53,333 nucleotides of DNA. Source: Pseudomonas sp. GOM6 (GTDB lineage Bacteria; Pseudomonadota; Gammaproteobacteria; Pseudomonadales; Pseudomonadaceae). Shown one piece after another: positions 1 to 9,292 of the stretch (position 1 is its first letter; each line of letters begins with the position of its first letter). The translations under genes were made by a program, and so were the position numbers. The notes under the pieces were generated by a model that made no database searches, was not told where the DNA came from, and saw nothing but the letters and a program-made list of their open reading frames with translations. The DNA is taken from positions 1 to 53,333 of the forward strand of contig NZ_JARPUS010000022.1 of the NCBI RefSeq assembly GCF_029537485.1, read 5' to 3'.

Positions 1-1358
1 ATGCCCACGCGGGGGATGGCGATGCCGCCATAGCGGTCACCGGCCCAGCTGGAGCTGACGCGCAGCCAGCAGCTGGTGGTGTCGTCGGCCTGGCCTTCGC
101 GGTCCCAGTGGAACTGCACCTTCACGCGGCCGTACGGGTCGCAGTGAATTTCCTCTCCCTTGGGGCCGGTGACCACGGCACTCTGGCTGCCCAGTACCTT
201 GGGTTTGGGATGGCGCAGGGCGGGCCGGTGCAGCACATCCCAGGGGGTGGCGGTGAAGCGGTTGCGGTAGCCCTGCTTGAAGTCGTCCGCGTTGGTGGAT
301 TGACCCTCACCCCCGACCCCTCTCCCGGGGGGAGAGGGGAGCCGGCCGCCAAGGAAGCTGGTGATGGACTCTTCCAGCACCTGCGGCTGTTTGCCCTCGT
401 GCAGTACTTCCTGCAGCAGCCACAGGTCGTTCCATTCGCGGCGCGGGTGGTCGGAGATTTCCAGCAGATGGCCACTCACCAGGCGTGGCTGGTCGCTCTC
501 GCCTTCGGCCAGTTTGTAGTCGGAGCGGTGGCGCTCCAGGGCGCGTTGGCTGAGGTGCTTGCCGCGCGTGCGCTCGGTGTAGCGGCCGGGGTAGTCGTAG
601 TCTTCCAGCTTGGGCTGGAACTCGGCCTTGGCGCTGGTCTCCAGCAGCAGGCGCGGCTGCTCGAAGTCGTAGTCGCGGCGGCTGACCTGATTGGTGCGGG
701 TGGCGAGGCGCAAGGAGAAACGCTTGATCACCGGCTCGTCGGCGACCATACCACTGTCCTGAACATAGGCGGTGGGCTGGCCGAGTCTGGGAAAGCCGGT
801 CTGGTCGTCGCCGAACACCAGCACGTGTTGCTTGGGCGCATGCTCGAAGTGGTAGTGGATACCTTCTTCCTCGCATAGGCGCTGGATGAAGTGCAGGTCC
901 GTCTCGTCGTATTGCACGCAGTAGTCGCGCTCGGGGTAGACGGTCGGGCCGAGCTGGAAGCGGTAGGCGCCGCCGAGGATGCCGTGCTCCTCCAACACCT
1001 GCGCGATGATCTGCGGCACCGTCAGGTGCTGGAAGATGCGCTGGTTGCTGCGATAGCCGAGCCAGGTCAGCTTGGGGCTCAGCGTCAGGCGGTAGCGGGT
1101 CAGGCGCTTGCCGGACTCGCCCTGGCCGGCGTTGTGAACCAGGCCGTGGATGCCGCTGCCGTCCGGGGCGAAGGCGAGGAAGGCCGGTTTGCCGAGCAAT
1201 TCGGCCAGGTCCAGGTCGGGGCGTTCGCTGACCAGTTCCACCTCGAAGCGGTAAGGCTGGTCGAGGGACTCGCGACCGCTGAACTCGAGCACCTGCAGGT
1301 CGTGCTCGATACCGTCGAGGGTCAGGCTGAAGTGGGTCTGGTTGGCGGGGTTGAACAT
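1..1358 (-). CDS. vgrG: VgrG/TssI spike protein, 3' end cut by window edge
   Basis: VgrG trimers form the T6SS spike that sits on the Hcp tube and carries effectors. About 452 residues are visible from the ATG at 1358. The N-terminal half has the gp27-like domain, and the later part has the very conserved VgrG stretch GPKGEEIHCD followed by GRVKVQFHWDREG and SWAGDRYGG, which opens the gp5/OB-fold region. The C-terminal needle and any effector extension lie outside the window. The gene begins 26 bases after stk1 and reads the same way, so it looks like the last part of the T6SS cluster. It contains an unusual in-frame repeat insertion, listed separately at 303-341. No stop codon interrupts the frame in the window. 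Confidence 0.93.
   Translation of the reverse strand, partial: MFNPANQTHFSLTLDGIEHDLQVLEFSGRESLDQPYRFEVELVSERPDLDLAELLGKPAFLAFAPDGSGIHGLVHNAGQGESGKRLTRYRLTLSPKLTWLGYRSNQRIFQHLTVPQIIAQVLEEHGILGGAYRFQLGPTVYPERDYCVQYDETDLHFIQRLCEEEGIHYHFEHAPKQHVLVFGDDQTGFPRLGQPTAYVQDSGMVADEPVIKRFSLRLATRTNQVSRRDYDFEQPRLLLETSAKAEFQPKLEDYDYPGRYTERTRGKHLSQRALERHRSDYKLAEGESDQPRLVSGHLLEISDHPRREWNDLWLLQEVLHEGKQPQVLEESITSFLGGRLPSPPGRGVGGEGQSTNADDFKQGYRNRFTATPWDVLHRPALRHPKPKVLGSQSAVVTGPKGEEIHCDPYGRVKVQFHWDREGQADDTTSCWLRVSSSWAGDRYGGIAIPRVG
303..341 (-). repeat. Palindromic repeat inserted in frame within vgrG
   Basis: On the minus strand a 10-bp inverted repeat (CCCCTCTCCC / GGGAGAGGGG) is followed by a G-rich tail TCGGGGGTGAGGG. 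The same layout occurs in intergenic DNA at 53275-53314. In vgrG it is 39 bases, a multiple of three, and adds about 13 residues (LPSPPGRGVGGEG) between the gp27-like region and the conserved ADDFKQGYRNRF segment. Confidence 0.75.
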
Positions 1359-1384
1359 GTGATCGTCCTTGTCGAGGGGCCGCG

Positions 1385-2344
1385 TCAGGCCGGGCGGCGC
1401 AGCAGGCGCGCGAGCAGCGAAGTCGTCGGGCGCTGGGGGCTGAAGGTGCTTAGCAGTTCGCCCAGAGTGCCGCGTTGGGCGGGGTCGAATGCCAGCGCGC
1501 GACGCAGGGCCGGCCAGTGTGCACGGGGCAGGTCTGCGGGGGCTTCCAGCGGCAGTTCCATTGCCAGTGCCTGTTTAGCACTTTGCCGGCGGAAAGGATG
1601 TTGGCCGCTGCACAGTTCGTAGATCACGCAGGCCACGGAATAGACGTCGGCGCAGGCGTTGAGCGGCGCGCCATCGAGCAGTTCCGGGGCGGCATAGCGC
1701 GGCGTCCAGGCGGCGAAGCGGCTGCGTGCCAGGCGTGGCAGGCCCTGCAGGAAACCTTCGCGGGCCTGGCCGAGACCGAAATCGAACAAGCGGATATCGT
1801 CGTCGCCGAGCATCAGGTTGCTCGGTTTGAGGTCGCCGTGCAGCACGCCCTGTTCATGGGCGTAGCGCAGGGCTTCGAGCAGGCTGACGATGATGCGCTG
1901 CGCCTCGGCCCAGGGCAGGCCGCTGGGATATTGGTGCAGCACGTGGTCGAGGGTGTTGCCGCTGAGCAGCTCCATGGTGATGAAGGCGCGCTGGCAGGCC
2001 GGGTCGACCTCGAAGCTGTAGAAGCGCACCAGATTGCGGTGGCTGAGGCGTGCGGTGAGGGCGAACTCGCTGTAGAGCAGGGCGCTGGCGTCCGGGTATT
2101 CGGCGAAGTCTTCGCTGAGGGTCTTCAGCGCGACCCAGGGTTGTGGCTCGCCGAACTGTTCGCGCAGCAGGTCGCGGGCGCGGTACACGGCACCCATGCC
2201 GCCGACGCCGAGCAGGCGTTCGATCTGGTAGCGACCACCGAGCAGTTGCGGCAAGCCCTCGGGCAGCGGCCGCGCGATGCGCTTCGGGCTGGCCCCTGCC
2301 ATGACGGTGAGATCGGCGCTGCAGGCCTGGGCTTCGGCATTCAT
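1385..2344 (-). CDS. stk1: T6SS serine/threonine kinase Stk1
   Basis: A 319-residue Hanks-type protein kinase. The glycine loop GVGGMGAVY is at about 46-54, the ATP-binding lysine is in VALK (K74), the catalytic loop reads HGDLKPSN at about 167-174, and DFG lies near 187. The catalytic loop has HGD rather than HRD, so it is a non-RD kinase. No membrane segment or periplasmic extension is visible, unlike PpkA kinases of other T6SS clusters. It overlaps the end of stp1 by four bases (ATGA), so kinase and phosphatase are translationally coupled. By analogy with PA1671 of the P. aeruginosa H2 cluster it probably phosphorylates T6SS components such as the Fha protein; the substrate is inferred. 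Confidence 0.9.
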   Translation of the reverse strand: MNAEAQACSADLTVMAGASPKRIARPLPEGLPQLLGGRYQIERLLGVGGMGAVYRARDLLREQFGEPQPWVALKTLSEDFAEYPDASALLYSEFALTARLSHRNLVRFYSFEVDPACQRAFITMELLSGNTLDHVLHQYPSGLPWAEAQRIIVSLLEALRYAHEQGVLHGDLKPSNLMLGDDDIRLFDFGLGQAREGFLQGLPRLARSRFAAWTPRYAAPELLDGAPLNACADVYSVACVIYELCSGQHPFRRQSAKQALAMELPLEAPADLPRAHWPALRRALAFDPAQRGTLGELLSTFSPQRPTTSLLARLLRRPA

Positions 2345-3072
2345 CGGTTGATCACCACGGCACTTAGGTTGTCGCGTGCCGGACCGGCCAGGGCCAGCTC
2401 GAACAGGCGCTGCAGGGCCAGCTGCGGGCTGGGGCGCAGCAGGGCCGCGGTCAGCAGGTCATGGTCGAGGTCCTGGTAAAGGCCGTCGCTGCACAGCAGG
2501 AACACGTCGCCGGGCAGGCTTTCCAGTTCGAGGATATCCAGTTGCAGCTCCTCGGCCGCGCCGACGGCGCGGGTCAAGGCGTGCGCACCAGGCTGGCATA
2601 CGGCCTGCTCCGGGCTCATGCCACGCTCGGCGACCAGTTGCTGCAGCAGCGAATGATCGCGGGTCAGCTGGAACAGCTGGCGCCCGCGCAACAGGTAGCA
2701 GCGGCTGTCGCCGGCCCACAGGCAAGCCACCTGGCTGCCCTCGGCGAGCAGCGCCACCACGGTGCTGCCGACCAGCAGGTCCTGGGTCTCGCCGGTCAGG
2801 GTCAGGCCCAGGCTGAGGTGGCGGTTGATGCGGTGCAGGCTGTCACGCACCGCGTCCAGACGGTCTTCGAAATCCAGGCCGGCGGGCAGCTCGGCCAGGC
2901 TCTCGACGATCAGGCGGCTGGCCAGGTCGCCGGCCTGGTGCCCGCCCATGCCGTCCGCGACCACCCACAGGCCCATCTGCGGCTGGTCGAGAAAGGCGTC
3001 CTCGTTGCGTGCGCGCACCTTGCCGGTATCGCTGCGCGCGGCGCTGGACCAGAGGCGTTGGGCGACCTTCAT
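2341..3072 (-). CDS. stp1: T6SS PP2C-type protein phosphatase Stp1
   Basis: A 243-residue PPM/PP2C phosphatase, the usual length for the stand-alone catalytic domain. Metal-binding motifs are visible: RNEDA near 21-25, DGMGGHQAGD near 40-49, CSDGLYQDLD near 195-204 and RDNLSAVVI close to the C-terminus. No membrane segment is present, so it should act in the cytoplasm as the antagonist of Stk1. Its ATG shares one base with the tssM stop (TGATG), and its own stop overlaps the stk1 start. Matches the position of PA1670 in the H2-T6SS order. Confidence 0.92.
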   Translation of the reverse strand: MKVAQRLWSSAARSDTGKVRARNEDAFLDQPQMGLWVVADGMGGHQAGDLASRLIVESLAELPAGLDFEDRLDAVRDSLHRINRHLSLGLTLTGETQDLLVGSTVVALLAEGSQVACLWAGDSRCYLLRGRQLFQLTRDHSLLQQLVAERGMSPEQAVCQPGAHALTRAVGAAEELQLDILELESLPGDVFLLCSDGLYQDLDHDLLTAALLRPSPQLALQRLFELALAGPARDNLSAVVINR

Positions 3073-6000
3073 CAGAGGGTCGCCGGCAGCTTGAACTGGC
3101 GCAGCAGGCTGGCATCGAAGGGGTTCGGCGAGCGCTGGCTGTGCAGCAGGTACTTGGCCTGCAGACCGTCCAGATTGGCCTTGAGCAGCAGCACGTCGCG
3201 GCCGCTGTGCTGCTCCACCTGCATCATGTCGATCAGGCGGAACAGCGCCCAGGGTCCGCTGTTCTTCTCGATGCCGACACGGCGCCCGCCCTGTTCTTCC
3301 AGTACCAGGCTGGTGCGCTCGCTGGCGCCTTCGGCCGGCCAGCGGAAGGCGCTGGCGACGATCGGGCCGTGGCGATATTCCAGTTGCTGGCCACCGAACT
3401 TGAAGTCGGCGCGGTTGAGGCTGTAGTCCAGGGCGAAGGGCTCCAGCTTGAACAGCACCTGCGGCTCGGCCGGGTTCTCGGCGAAGAAGCTGCGGCGGAT
3501 GACCTGGGTGCGGTTCATCTGGCTGAGGAACACCGGCGACAACGGCAGGCCCTGGCCGTCCATGCGGCGCAGCTGGTACTTGCCGTCGCTGTCGCTGACG
3601 AAGGCCTTGAGGTAGCGATCGACGAAGGCATCGGCCACGCCATCGGCCTTGAAGAACTCGCGGAAGTCGGCGATGGCCACGTCGCTCTCGCTCTTGGCGC
3701 TGAACGGATAGCGCTTGAGCAGCGACTCCTTGTAGAAGCCGTACAGCTCGCTGCGGTAGCGCTTGTTCAGGTAGCCGTAGGCGTCATTCAGCACCAGTTG
3801 CCAGCTGTCGTCGGCGACCAGGGTCAGCCAGTTGGCCACCGGTTGCGGCAGGCGTGCGGCGCTGCCGCGCACCTGATTGATCGCATCCGGACGGCCCTGC
3901 ATGCGCGCCTTTGCCATTTCGAAGGCGGCCTGTTCCGGCGAACTGGCATGGGCTAGGCTGCTCAGCTGCAGTTGCAGGGCATCCAGCGCCTGCAGGGTGG
4001 CGGCCAGTTCCGGGCCGGCGCCGCTGTTGCTGTCGAGCAGGTGGTGCAGCGGCTCGAAACGGCGTTGCAGAGCCTTGCGTGCGGTATCCGGCAGGCTTTT
4101 GGCGACGGCATCCAGGCCTTTTCCGGCTGCAGCAGCGGCCAGTTTGCCCTTCTTGCCGAGCTTGGCCTGGGCGGCCAGGTCGTCGACCTGGTCGGCGGCG
4201 GCCGGCAGGTCGAAGCGGGTGTTGTCGCGCACTTCCACCAGCACCTGCAGCAGCGGCGAGTTGGCCGCGGTGAGCGCAGTGAGGGTGACAATGCCCTGGG
4301 CGGTGTTGCCGATCGGTTCCAGGCCCAGCTGGGCCACGGCCTCGCCCCAGTAGTTGGCGTAGTCGCGGAAGTACAGCTGCTCCAGCTCGACCATCAGGCG
4401 CCCGAGGTCGCGGTCGCTGAGCTGGTTGCCTTCGCCCAGCACCCAGTTGTCTTCGAGGATGTCGCGTACCAGGCTGAGGCCCTGGGCGACGAAGTACTGC
4501 TGGTAGCCCTTCTGCGTATACAGGCCGGGAATCGCGTAGTCGCTGCCCAGCAGCAGCGGTGCCTGGGCACCGAGGGCCTGGGCGATGCGGTACTCGGGCA
4601 GGCTGCGGGCCTGGTCACGGAGCATGCGGTAAACCACCTTGGCCAGCGACTCGCTGCGCAGGATCTGCCGTGCCTCGGCCACCAGCTGATCGTTCAGCGG
4701 ATAGGCGCTGAAGGGTTCGCCCAGCAGGCGCTGGAAGTGGCCGTTGAGGCCTTTCTGCGTCGGCTCGTCGCCGGCGTAGCGCAGCGACCAGTCGGCGGCC
4801 AGCCAGTCCTGCATGAACGGCGCTTCGCGGCGCTCTTCCAGGTTGAGCATCAGGTAGGCGCGCAGGCTGCCGAGCAGCAGCTCACGGTCGTCGCGGTTGG
4901 CGCGGATCTGCCCTTCCAGCTGACGGGCCACGCGTGGCAGTAGTTCGCTTTCCAGCTGACGGCGGTAGGCGGCATGCACTTCGGGCTGCACGCTGGGGCC
5001 CTGGTACAGGCCACCGCGCTCCAGCAGGTGGGCGTCGTCGCTGCTCGGGAACACCTGGGTCGCGGCGTAGCTGCCGTCCAGCAGCGGTAGTACCTGCTTG
5101 GCTTCGTCCTGGGCGCTCAGGCTCTCGCCGTCGCGGCCCAGCTGCAGGGCCAGTTCGCGCAGTTGCTCCAGGCGACCGTGGTTGGCCGAGTAGCTGGTGC
5201 CCCAGAGCAGGCCGAACAGCAGCAGGCAGCAGGCGGCACCGGCGTACAGGGCGCGCTGGCGCCAGTCGATGCGGCGGATTTCCTTGTCGTCCAGCCCGGC
5301 CAGTTCGGCCTCGGGGAAGATCACCCGGCTGAGCAGCTGATGGATGAAACGTGCGCGGCCGCTGCGGTAGGTCGGCAGGCTGCTGCCGGCCAGGCCGAGG
5401 TTGCGACCGATGCCGGTGGTGCTCGGGTCGAGCAGTTCCTGCAGCTGCGGCGCGCTGGTCAGGTAGAAGCCGCGCAGCTGGCTGGCGCGCTGGTAGCGGT
5501 TGCCGCTGAAGGCCAGTTCCACCAGCAGGCACAGGCGCTCGCCGAGCTGGCCGAGCTGGTGCGGGAAGTCGAGGATATGACCACGGCGCTGGGTGTCGCG
5601 CTCCTGGTGCAGGCGCATGATTACCTGGCTGTTGAGGCGGCGCAGCAGCTCTTCGAACTCCTGGCGCACCACGTTGGCGTCGGTAGCCACCTGGCCCTTG
5701 CGGAAGCTGGCGCCGAGCACCTGGTCGCTTTCCTCGCGGCTCAGCTGGTCGAAGAACTCGTCGAAGCCCATGACCTTGTCGGCCTTGCTCAGCACCAGGT
5801 ATACCGGCACCTCGGCGCGCAGCTCGGCGTGCAACTCGTGCAGGCGCTGGCGCAACTGGCGGGCGAAGTTCTCCAGCTCCAGCTCGCTGGCGTAGAGCAG
5901 GGTGTCGACCGGCACAGCCACCAGCACGCCGTTCAGCGGCCGCGCGCGGCGCTTGCGCAGCAGGCTGAGCAGGGTGTGCCAGGCGCGGCTGTCCACCGCC

Positions 6001-6593
6001 ACGTCGGGCTGGGTCAGGTAGCGGCCGGCGGTGTCCAGCAGCACGGCGTGGTCGGCGAAGTACCAGTCGCAATAGCGGGTGCCGCCGACGTCCTTGGTCA
6101 GGCGGCGCTCGTCACCCTTGTTCAGCGGAAAGTCGAGGCCGGAGAACTCCAGCAGGCTGGTCTTGCCGCTGCCCTCGGCGCCGAGCAGCAGGTACCAGGG
6201 CAGCTCGTTGCGCCATTTTTCGCTGCGGCCACGGTACAGGCTGGAAGTCTTCAGGGTGCGCAGGGCCTGCTTGAAGCGGCCGCGTAGTTCGACCTGCTCC
6301 TCGCTGATCAGGCCTTCGCGGCGCAGGCGTTCTTGGGCGTCGACGTCCTCGGCTTCCTTCTTCTTGCGCACGTTGGCGCGCCAGCTGATGAAGACGATGA
6401 ACAGGCCCCAGGCCAGGAACAGCAGGCTGATGCTGACCAGGCGGCTGGCCGCCGATTCCCAGAACTTGGAGTCGGCCACCGCCAGCAGCGGGCCGACGAA
6501 CCAGATCAGCAGGGCCAGCACCAGGACCAGGCACAGGCTCCAGACCCAGGTCTTGCGGAAGAAGGCCGCAGTTTTCTTGAGAAAGTCCTTCAT
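3072..6593 (-). CDS. tssM: T6SS membrane complex protein TssM (IcmF)
   Basis: Inner-membrane IcmF-family protein of 1173 residues, the normal size. Two membrane helices lie at about 17-40 and 52-70. They are followed by a cytoplasmic NTPase-like domain with an intact Walker A (GAEGSGKTS, 138-146) and a LLDTAGR segment near 185-191. A third helix at about 447-468 leads into the long periplasmic domain that contacts TssJ. With TssL and TssJ it forms the envelope-spanning channel complex. The gene follows tssL by six bases. The intact Walker A suggests nucleotide binding is retained, which is not the case in every TssM. Confidence 0.96.
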   Translation of the reverse strand: MKDFLKKTAAFFRKTWVWSLCLVLVLALLIWFVGPLLAVADSKFWESAASRLVSISLLFLAWGLFIVFISWRANVRKKKEAEDVDAQERLRREGLISEEQVELRGRFKQALRTLKTSSLYRGRSEKWRNELPWYLLLGAEGSGKTSLLEFSGLDFPLNKGDERRLTKDVGGTRYCDWYFADHAVLLDTAGRYLTQPDVAVDSRAWHTLLSLLRKRRARPLNGVLVAVPVDTLLYASELELENFARQLRQRLHELHAELRAEVPVYLVLSKADKVMGFDEFFDQLSREESDQVLGASFRKGQVATDANVVRQEFEELLRRLNSQVIMRLHQERDTQRRGHILDFPHQLGQLGERLCLLVELAFSGNRYQRASQLRGFYLTSAPQLQELLDPSTTGIGRNLGLAGSSLPTYRSGRARFIHQLLSRVIFPEAELAGLDDKEIRRIDWRQRALYAGAACCLLLFGLLWGTSYSANHGRLEQLRELALQLGRDGESLSAQDEAKQVLPLLDGSYAATQVFPSSDDAHLLERGGLYQGPSVQPEVHAAYRRQLESELLPRVARQLEGQIRANRDDRELLLGSLRAYLMLNLEERREAPFMQDWLAADWSLRYAGDEPTQKGLNGHFQRLLGEPFSAYPLNDQLVAEARQILRSESLAKVVYRMLRDQARSLPEYRIAQALGAQAPLLLGSDYAIPGLYTQKGYQQYFVAQGLSLVRDILEDNWVLGEGNQLSDRDLGRLMVELEQLYFRDYANYWGEAVAQLGLEPIGNTAQGIVTLTALTAANSPLLQVLVEVRDNTRFDLPAAADQVDDLAAQAKLGKKGKLAAAAAGKGLDAVAKSLPDTARKALQRRFEPLHHLLDSNSGAGPELAATLQALDALQLQLSSLAHASSPEQAAFEMAKARMQGRPDAINQVRGSAARLPQPVANWLTLVADDSWQLVLNDAYGYLNKRYRSELYGFYKESLLKRYPFSAKSESDVAIADFREFFKADGVADAFVDRYLKAFVSDSDGKYQLRRMDGQGLPLSPVFLSQMNRTQVIRRSFFAENPAEPQVLFKLEPFALDYSLNRADFKFGGQQLEYRHGPIVASAFRWPAEGASERTSLVLEEQGGRRVGIEKNSGPWALFRLIDMMQVEQHSGRDVLLLKANLDGLQAKYLLHSQRSPNPFDASLLRQFKLPATL

Positions 6594-6599
6594 CTCAGA

Positions 6600-7466
6600 T
6601 CATCCCTGATGGTTTTGTGCGGGGGCCGGGGCAACCTCGGCCGCCTGATAGGGTTGCAGCACGGTGCCGCGCTGCTCGTGCAGCACCCAGCTGAAGCCGG
6701 CGTAGAGCAGTGCCAGGCCGGCGACGGTGGCGACGGCCACCAGCCAGCCGGGGACGATGCGTACCAGCCGGCGGCGACCTTCCTTGAGGCCTTCCCAGTG
6801 CGGCGACAGCTCGCGCGGGATGTCGCCGCGCAGCTGGCGGATCTGCCGGTACAGGCTGTCGCGGATCGCCTCCAGTTCGAGCATGCCGCGTGGCAGCACG
6901 CGGTACTTGCCCTCGAAGCCGAGCGACAGGCAGATGTACATTAGCTCGAGCATGGGCAGGTGCTTGACCGGGTTGCGCGACAGGTGCTCGAGCAGCTGGA
7001 AGAACTTCTCGCCGCCGAAGGTCTCGTTGTGGAAGGTCGACAGCAGGCTCATCTGCGACCAGGCGCTCTCGTTGCCCCAGGGGGTGGTGACCACGGCCTC
7101 GTCGACCACGGTGCACAGCACGTAGCGCGCGGCCATGACCTGGCCGCCGTCGACCCCTTCCTGCAGGGCGCGATGCTCGAACAGCTTGATCGCCACGTTG
7201 AGGCGCTCGTTGAGCGCGTCGAAGTTCTCCGCGGCGGCGCTGGTCTTCAGCCGCACCACCTCCGAGAGCAGCAGCGAGGCGGCGGCCACCAGCGGGTTGA
7301 AGCTGATGTTGAAGACCTCCGCCGGGCGCATGCGCGCGGCGTAGACCATGCGCTCTTCGAGCTGCTCGAAGCGCGGTGCATTGAAGTCGGTGAGCGGGCC
7401 GCGCGGTGCGCTGCTCTCGCCCTGGCGGCTGAGGACGACGGTGGTGTCCTGTGCTTCCCTGATCAT
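6600..7466 (-). CDS. tssL: T6SS membrane complex protein TssL (DotU)
   Basis: A 288-residue DotU-family protein. The cytoplasmic domain contains the typical DEAVVTTPWG and LELMYICLSLGFEGKYR motifs. A single membrane helix near 242-262 (WLVAVATVAGLALLYAGFSW) is followed by only about 25 periplasmic residues. It has no OmpA-like peptidoglycan-binding extension, so anchoring to the wall must come from another protein. It lies between tssK (two-base gap) and tssM (six-base gap), as in the H2-T6SS locus. Confidence 0.95.
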   Translation of the reverse strand: MIREAQDTTVVLSRQGESSAPRGPLTDFNAPRFEQLEERMVYAARMRPAEVFNISFNPLVAAASLLLSEVVRLKTSAAAENFDALNERLNVAIKLFEHRALQEGVDGGQVMAARYVLCTVVDEAVVTTPWGNESAWSQMSLLSTFHNETFGGEKFFQLLEHLSRNPVKHLPMLELMYICLSLGFEGKYRVLPRGMLELEAIRDSLYRQIRQLRGDIPRELSPHWEGLKEGRRRLVRIVPGWLVAVATVAGLALLYAGFSWVLHEQRGTVLQPYQAAEVAPAPAQNHQG

Positions 7467-7468
7467 GT

Positions 7469-8800
7469 TCAGCTCCTGATCGCCCAGAATTTCAGCTCAA
7501 GCCCGGCGAAGTCGCCGGACACGTGGAAGGCAAAGCCGCCGGAGCTTTCCAGCTGCGCCAGTTCCTCGGCGCTGAACTCCAGGGCGAAGTAGCTCTTGCC
7601 GGCATGGAAAGGGATCTGCCGCGGTGCCACGGGCAGCGGTTTGACCTTGATGCCCGGTAGGTGCAGGTTGACCAGCTGGCGGATGCGCTCCACCGCGGCG
7701 ATCTTCAGGTGCGCCGGCAGGCGCTTGCGCAGTTCCTCGGACTCGCACTGGGCGTTGGCCGCGAGGACGAAGGTGGCGCTGCCGAGCAGCTTGTGGTCCT
7801 GCAGCGGCGACACCTGGATGCCGTACTGGCGCTGCTGCAGCGGCAGCTCGATGGCGTGCTGTTCCAGCACCATCGACAGCACCTGGCGCAGGGCCTCCAT
7901 CAGCTTGCGGAAGCTGCCGGCCTGGTCGTTGTGCAGGTAGCGGCTGTCCAGGCGTGGGCGCTTGTGGTCGGCGGCGAAGGTGGCCAGCTCGCCGAGCAGG
8001 CCGACCAGCTCGCGATAGAGCAGCTCCGGGTGCATCTGCTCCAGGCTGAGGTAGTGGCGCAGCTGTGGCTCGTAGCGGTTGACCAGCTGCAGCATGAGGA
8101 AGTCGCCCACCTCGGTATTGCCCAGCTTGCCGGCGGCACGCACGCGCTCGGCGAGGATGTCGCCACGGTGACCGAGCAGGCTGATCACTTCCTTGAGGCA
8201 CGACAGCAGGTAGCTGGAGGCCTGGGTGTGCAGGAAGGTCGGGCTGAATTCCGGGTCGAGGCTGATCACCCCGTCCGGGCTGGTGTCGAAGATCTCCGCC
8301 ACCTTGAGGGTGACGAAGGCCTGGTCGTGCTGCTGGTCGCCGAGCAGCAGGCGGAAGTCTGGGCGGCCGCAGCTGACCTGGCTGACGATAGCGTCCCCCG
8401 CGTTGGAGTCGGCCACGTCCAGATCATGGGCGCGGTAGCGCGCCAGTACGTCCTGCTGCTCCGGGCGACGGCTCTCGATATGGTTGCCGGTGACCAGCGG
8501 AAGGGCCAGGTACACCGGGGTGGCCGCCGTGTTCGGCGGCACGTCCAGGGCCAGCGGTTCGCGGCTGGCGTCCAGTTCGAACAGGCTGCCGTCCGGCAGC
8601 ACGCCGCTGGCCTGGCTGAGCACCAGCTTGCCCATGCCGAGAAACTGGCGGTCGATCTCCAGGCTGAAGAAGCCCCAGGGATAGACGTCCTGCAGGCGCG
8701 AGCGCGACTTGAGCTGGTGCTCGAAGTAGCGATCGTTCTGCTGGAAGTGCTGCGGGCGCAGGAGCATCCCTTCCTGCCAGACAACCTTGAGCATTTCCAT
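7469..8800 (-). CDS. tssK: T6SS baseplate protein TssK
   Basis: A 443-residue protein that starts MEMLKVVWQEGMLLRPQHFQ, the hallmark N-terminus of the TssK family, whose typical length is about 445. TssK trimers link the baseplate wedges (TssE, F, G) to the TssL/TssM membrane complex. The shoulder and head domains are predicted by family membership only. The gene is three bases downstream of tssJ's stop and two bases upstream of tssL, consistent with one transcript. Confidence 0.96.
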   Translation of the reverse strand: MEMLKVVWQEGMLLRPQHFQQNDRYFEHQLKSRSRLQDVYPWGFFSLEIDRQFLGMGKLVLSQASGVLPDGSLFELDASREPLALDVPPNTAATPVYLALPLVTGNHIESRRPEQQDVLARYRAHDLDVADSNAGDAIVSQVSCGRPDFRLLLGDQQHDQAFVTLKVAEIFDTSPDGVISLDPEFSPTFLHTQASSYLLSCLKEVISLLGHRGDILAERVRAAGKLGNTEVGDFLMLQLVNRYEPQLRHYLSLEQMHPELLYRELVGLLGELATFAADHKRPRLDSRYLHNDQAGSFRKLMEALRQVLSMVLEQHAIELPLQQRQYGIQVSPLQDHKLLGSATFVLAANAQCESEELRKRLPAHLKIAAVERIRQLVNLHLPGIKVKPLPVAPRQIPFHAGKSYFALEFSAEELAQLESSGGFAFHVSGDFAGLELKFWAIRS

Positions 8801-8803
8801 TGC

Positions 8804-9283
8804 TCAGTCCTCTTCCTTGAGCGGCGCGATGCCGTGTTTGTCCAGGCGCAGGCCGGCCCGGTTGATTTCGCTGGGTTGCAGGCTGACGACGAAGCGCCAG
8901 CTGGCCTCCGGCAGGTCGCGGTAGGCGGCGATCACCCCGACGTAACGGCTGCCGGGCTGTACCGACAGCTTCAGCTCGCGGGCTTCACCGGGGCGCACTT
9001 CCAGTTCCTCGAAGCTGACCAGGTCGGGCATCAGCGATTCCTTGGGCCGCTGGTACAGCGAGAAGAAGTCGCTGTTGTTGAACGACGAGGGATTCTTCAG
9101 CTCCAGCAGGCGCACGACGATGGGCGAGGGGCGACCGTGCAGGTCGGGGTTGAGGTCCTCGCTGGCCGCAAGCTTCAGGTCGAGTTTGGTGGTGTCGGAA
9201 AACGGCGACAGGCTGGAGCAGCCACCGAGGGTGGCGAGCAGAGTCAACAGGCTAAGGCTGATAAGACGGCGCATGGCATTCAT
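8804..9283 (-). CDS. tssJ: T6SS outer-membrane lipoprotein TssJ
   Basis: A 159-residue lipoprotein. A basic start and hydrophobic stretch lead to the lipobox LGGC with the lipidated Cys at position 22; an ATG three codons later (9274) is an equally good start. The mature part carries TssJ-type segments such as NPSSFNNSDFFSLYQRP and LKLSVQPGSRYVGVIAAYRD. TssJ sits in the outer membrane and binds the periplasmic end of TssM. The gene lies between fha and tssK, matching lip2 of the H2 cluster. Confidence 0.94.
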   Translation of the reverse strand: MNAMRRLISLSLLTLLATLGGCSSLSPFSDTTKLDLKLAASEDLNPDLHGRPSPIVVRLLELKNPSSFNNSDFFSLYQRPKESLMPDLVSFEELEVRPGEARELKLSVQPGSRYVGVIAAYRDLPEASWRFVVSLQPSEINRAGLRLDKHGIAPLKEED

Positions 9284-9292
9284 CCTTGCTTC

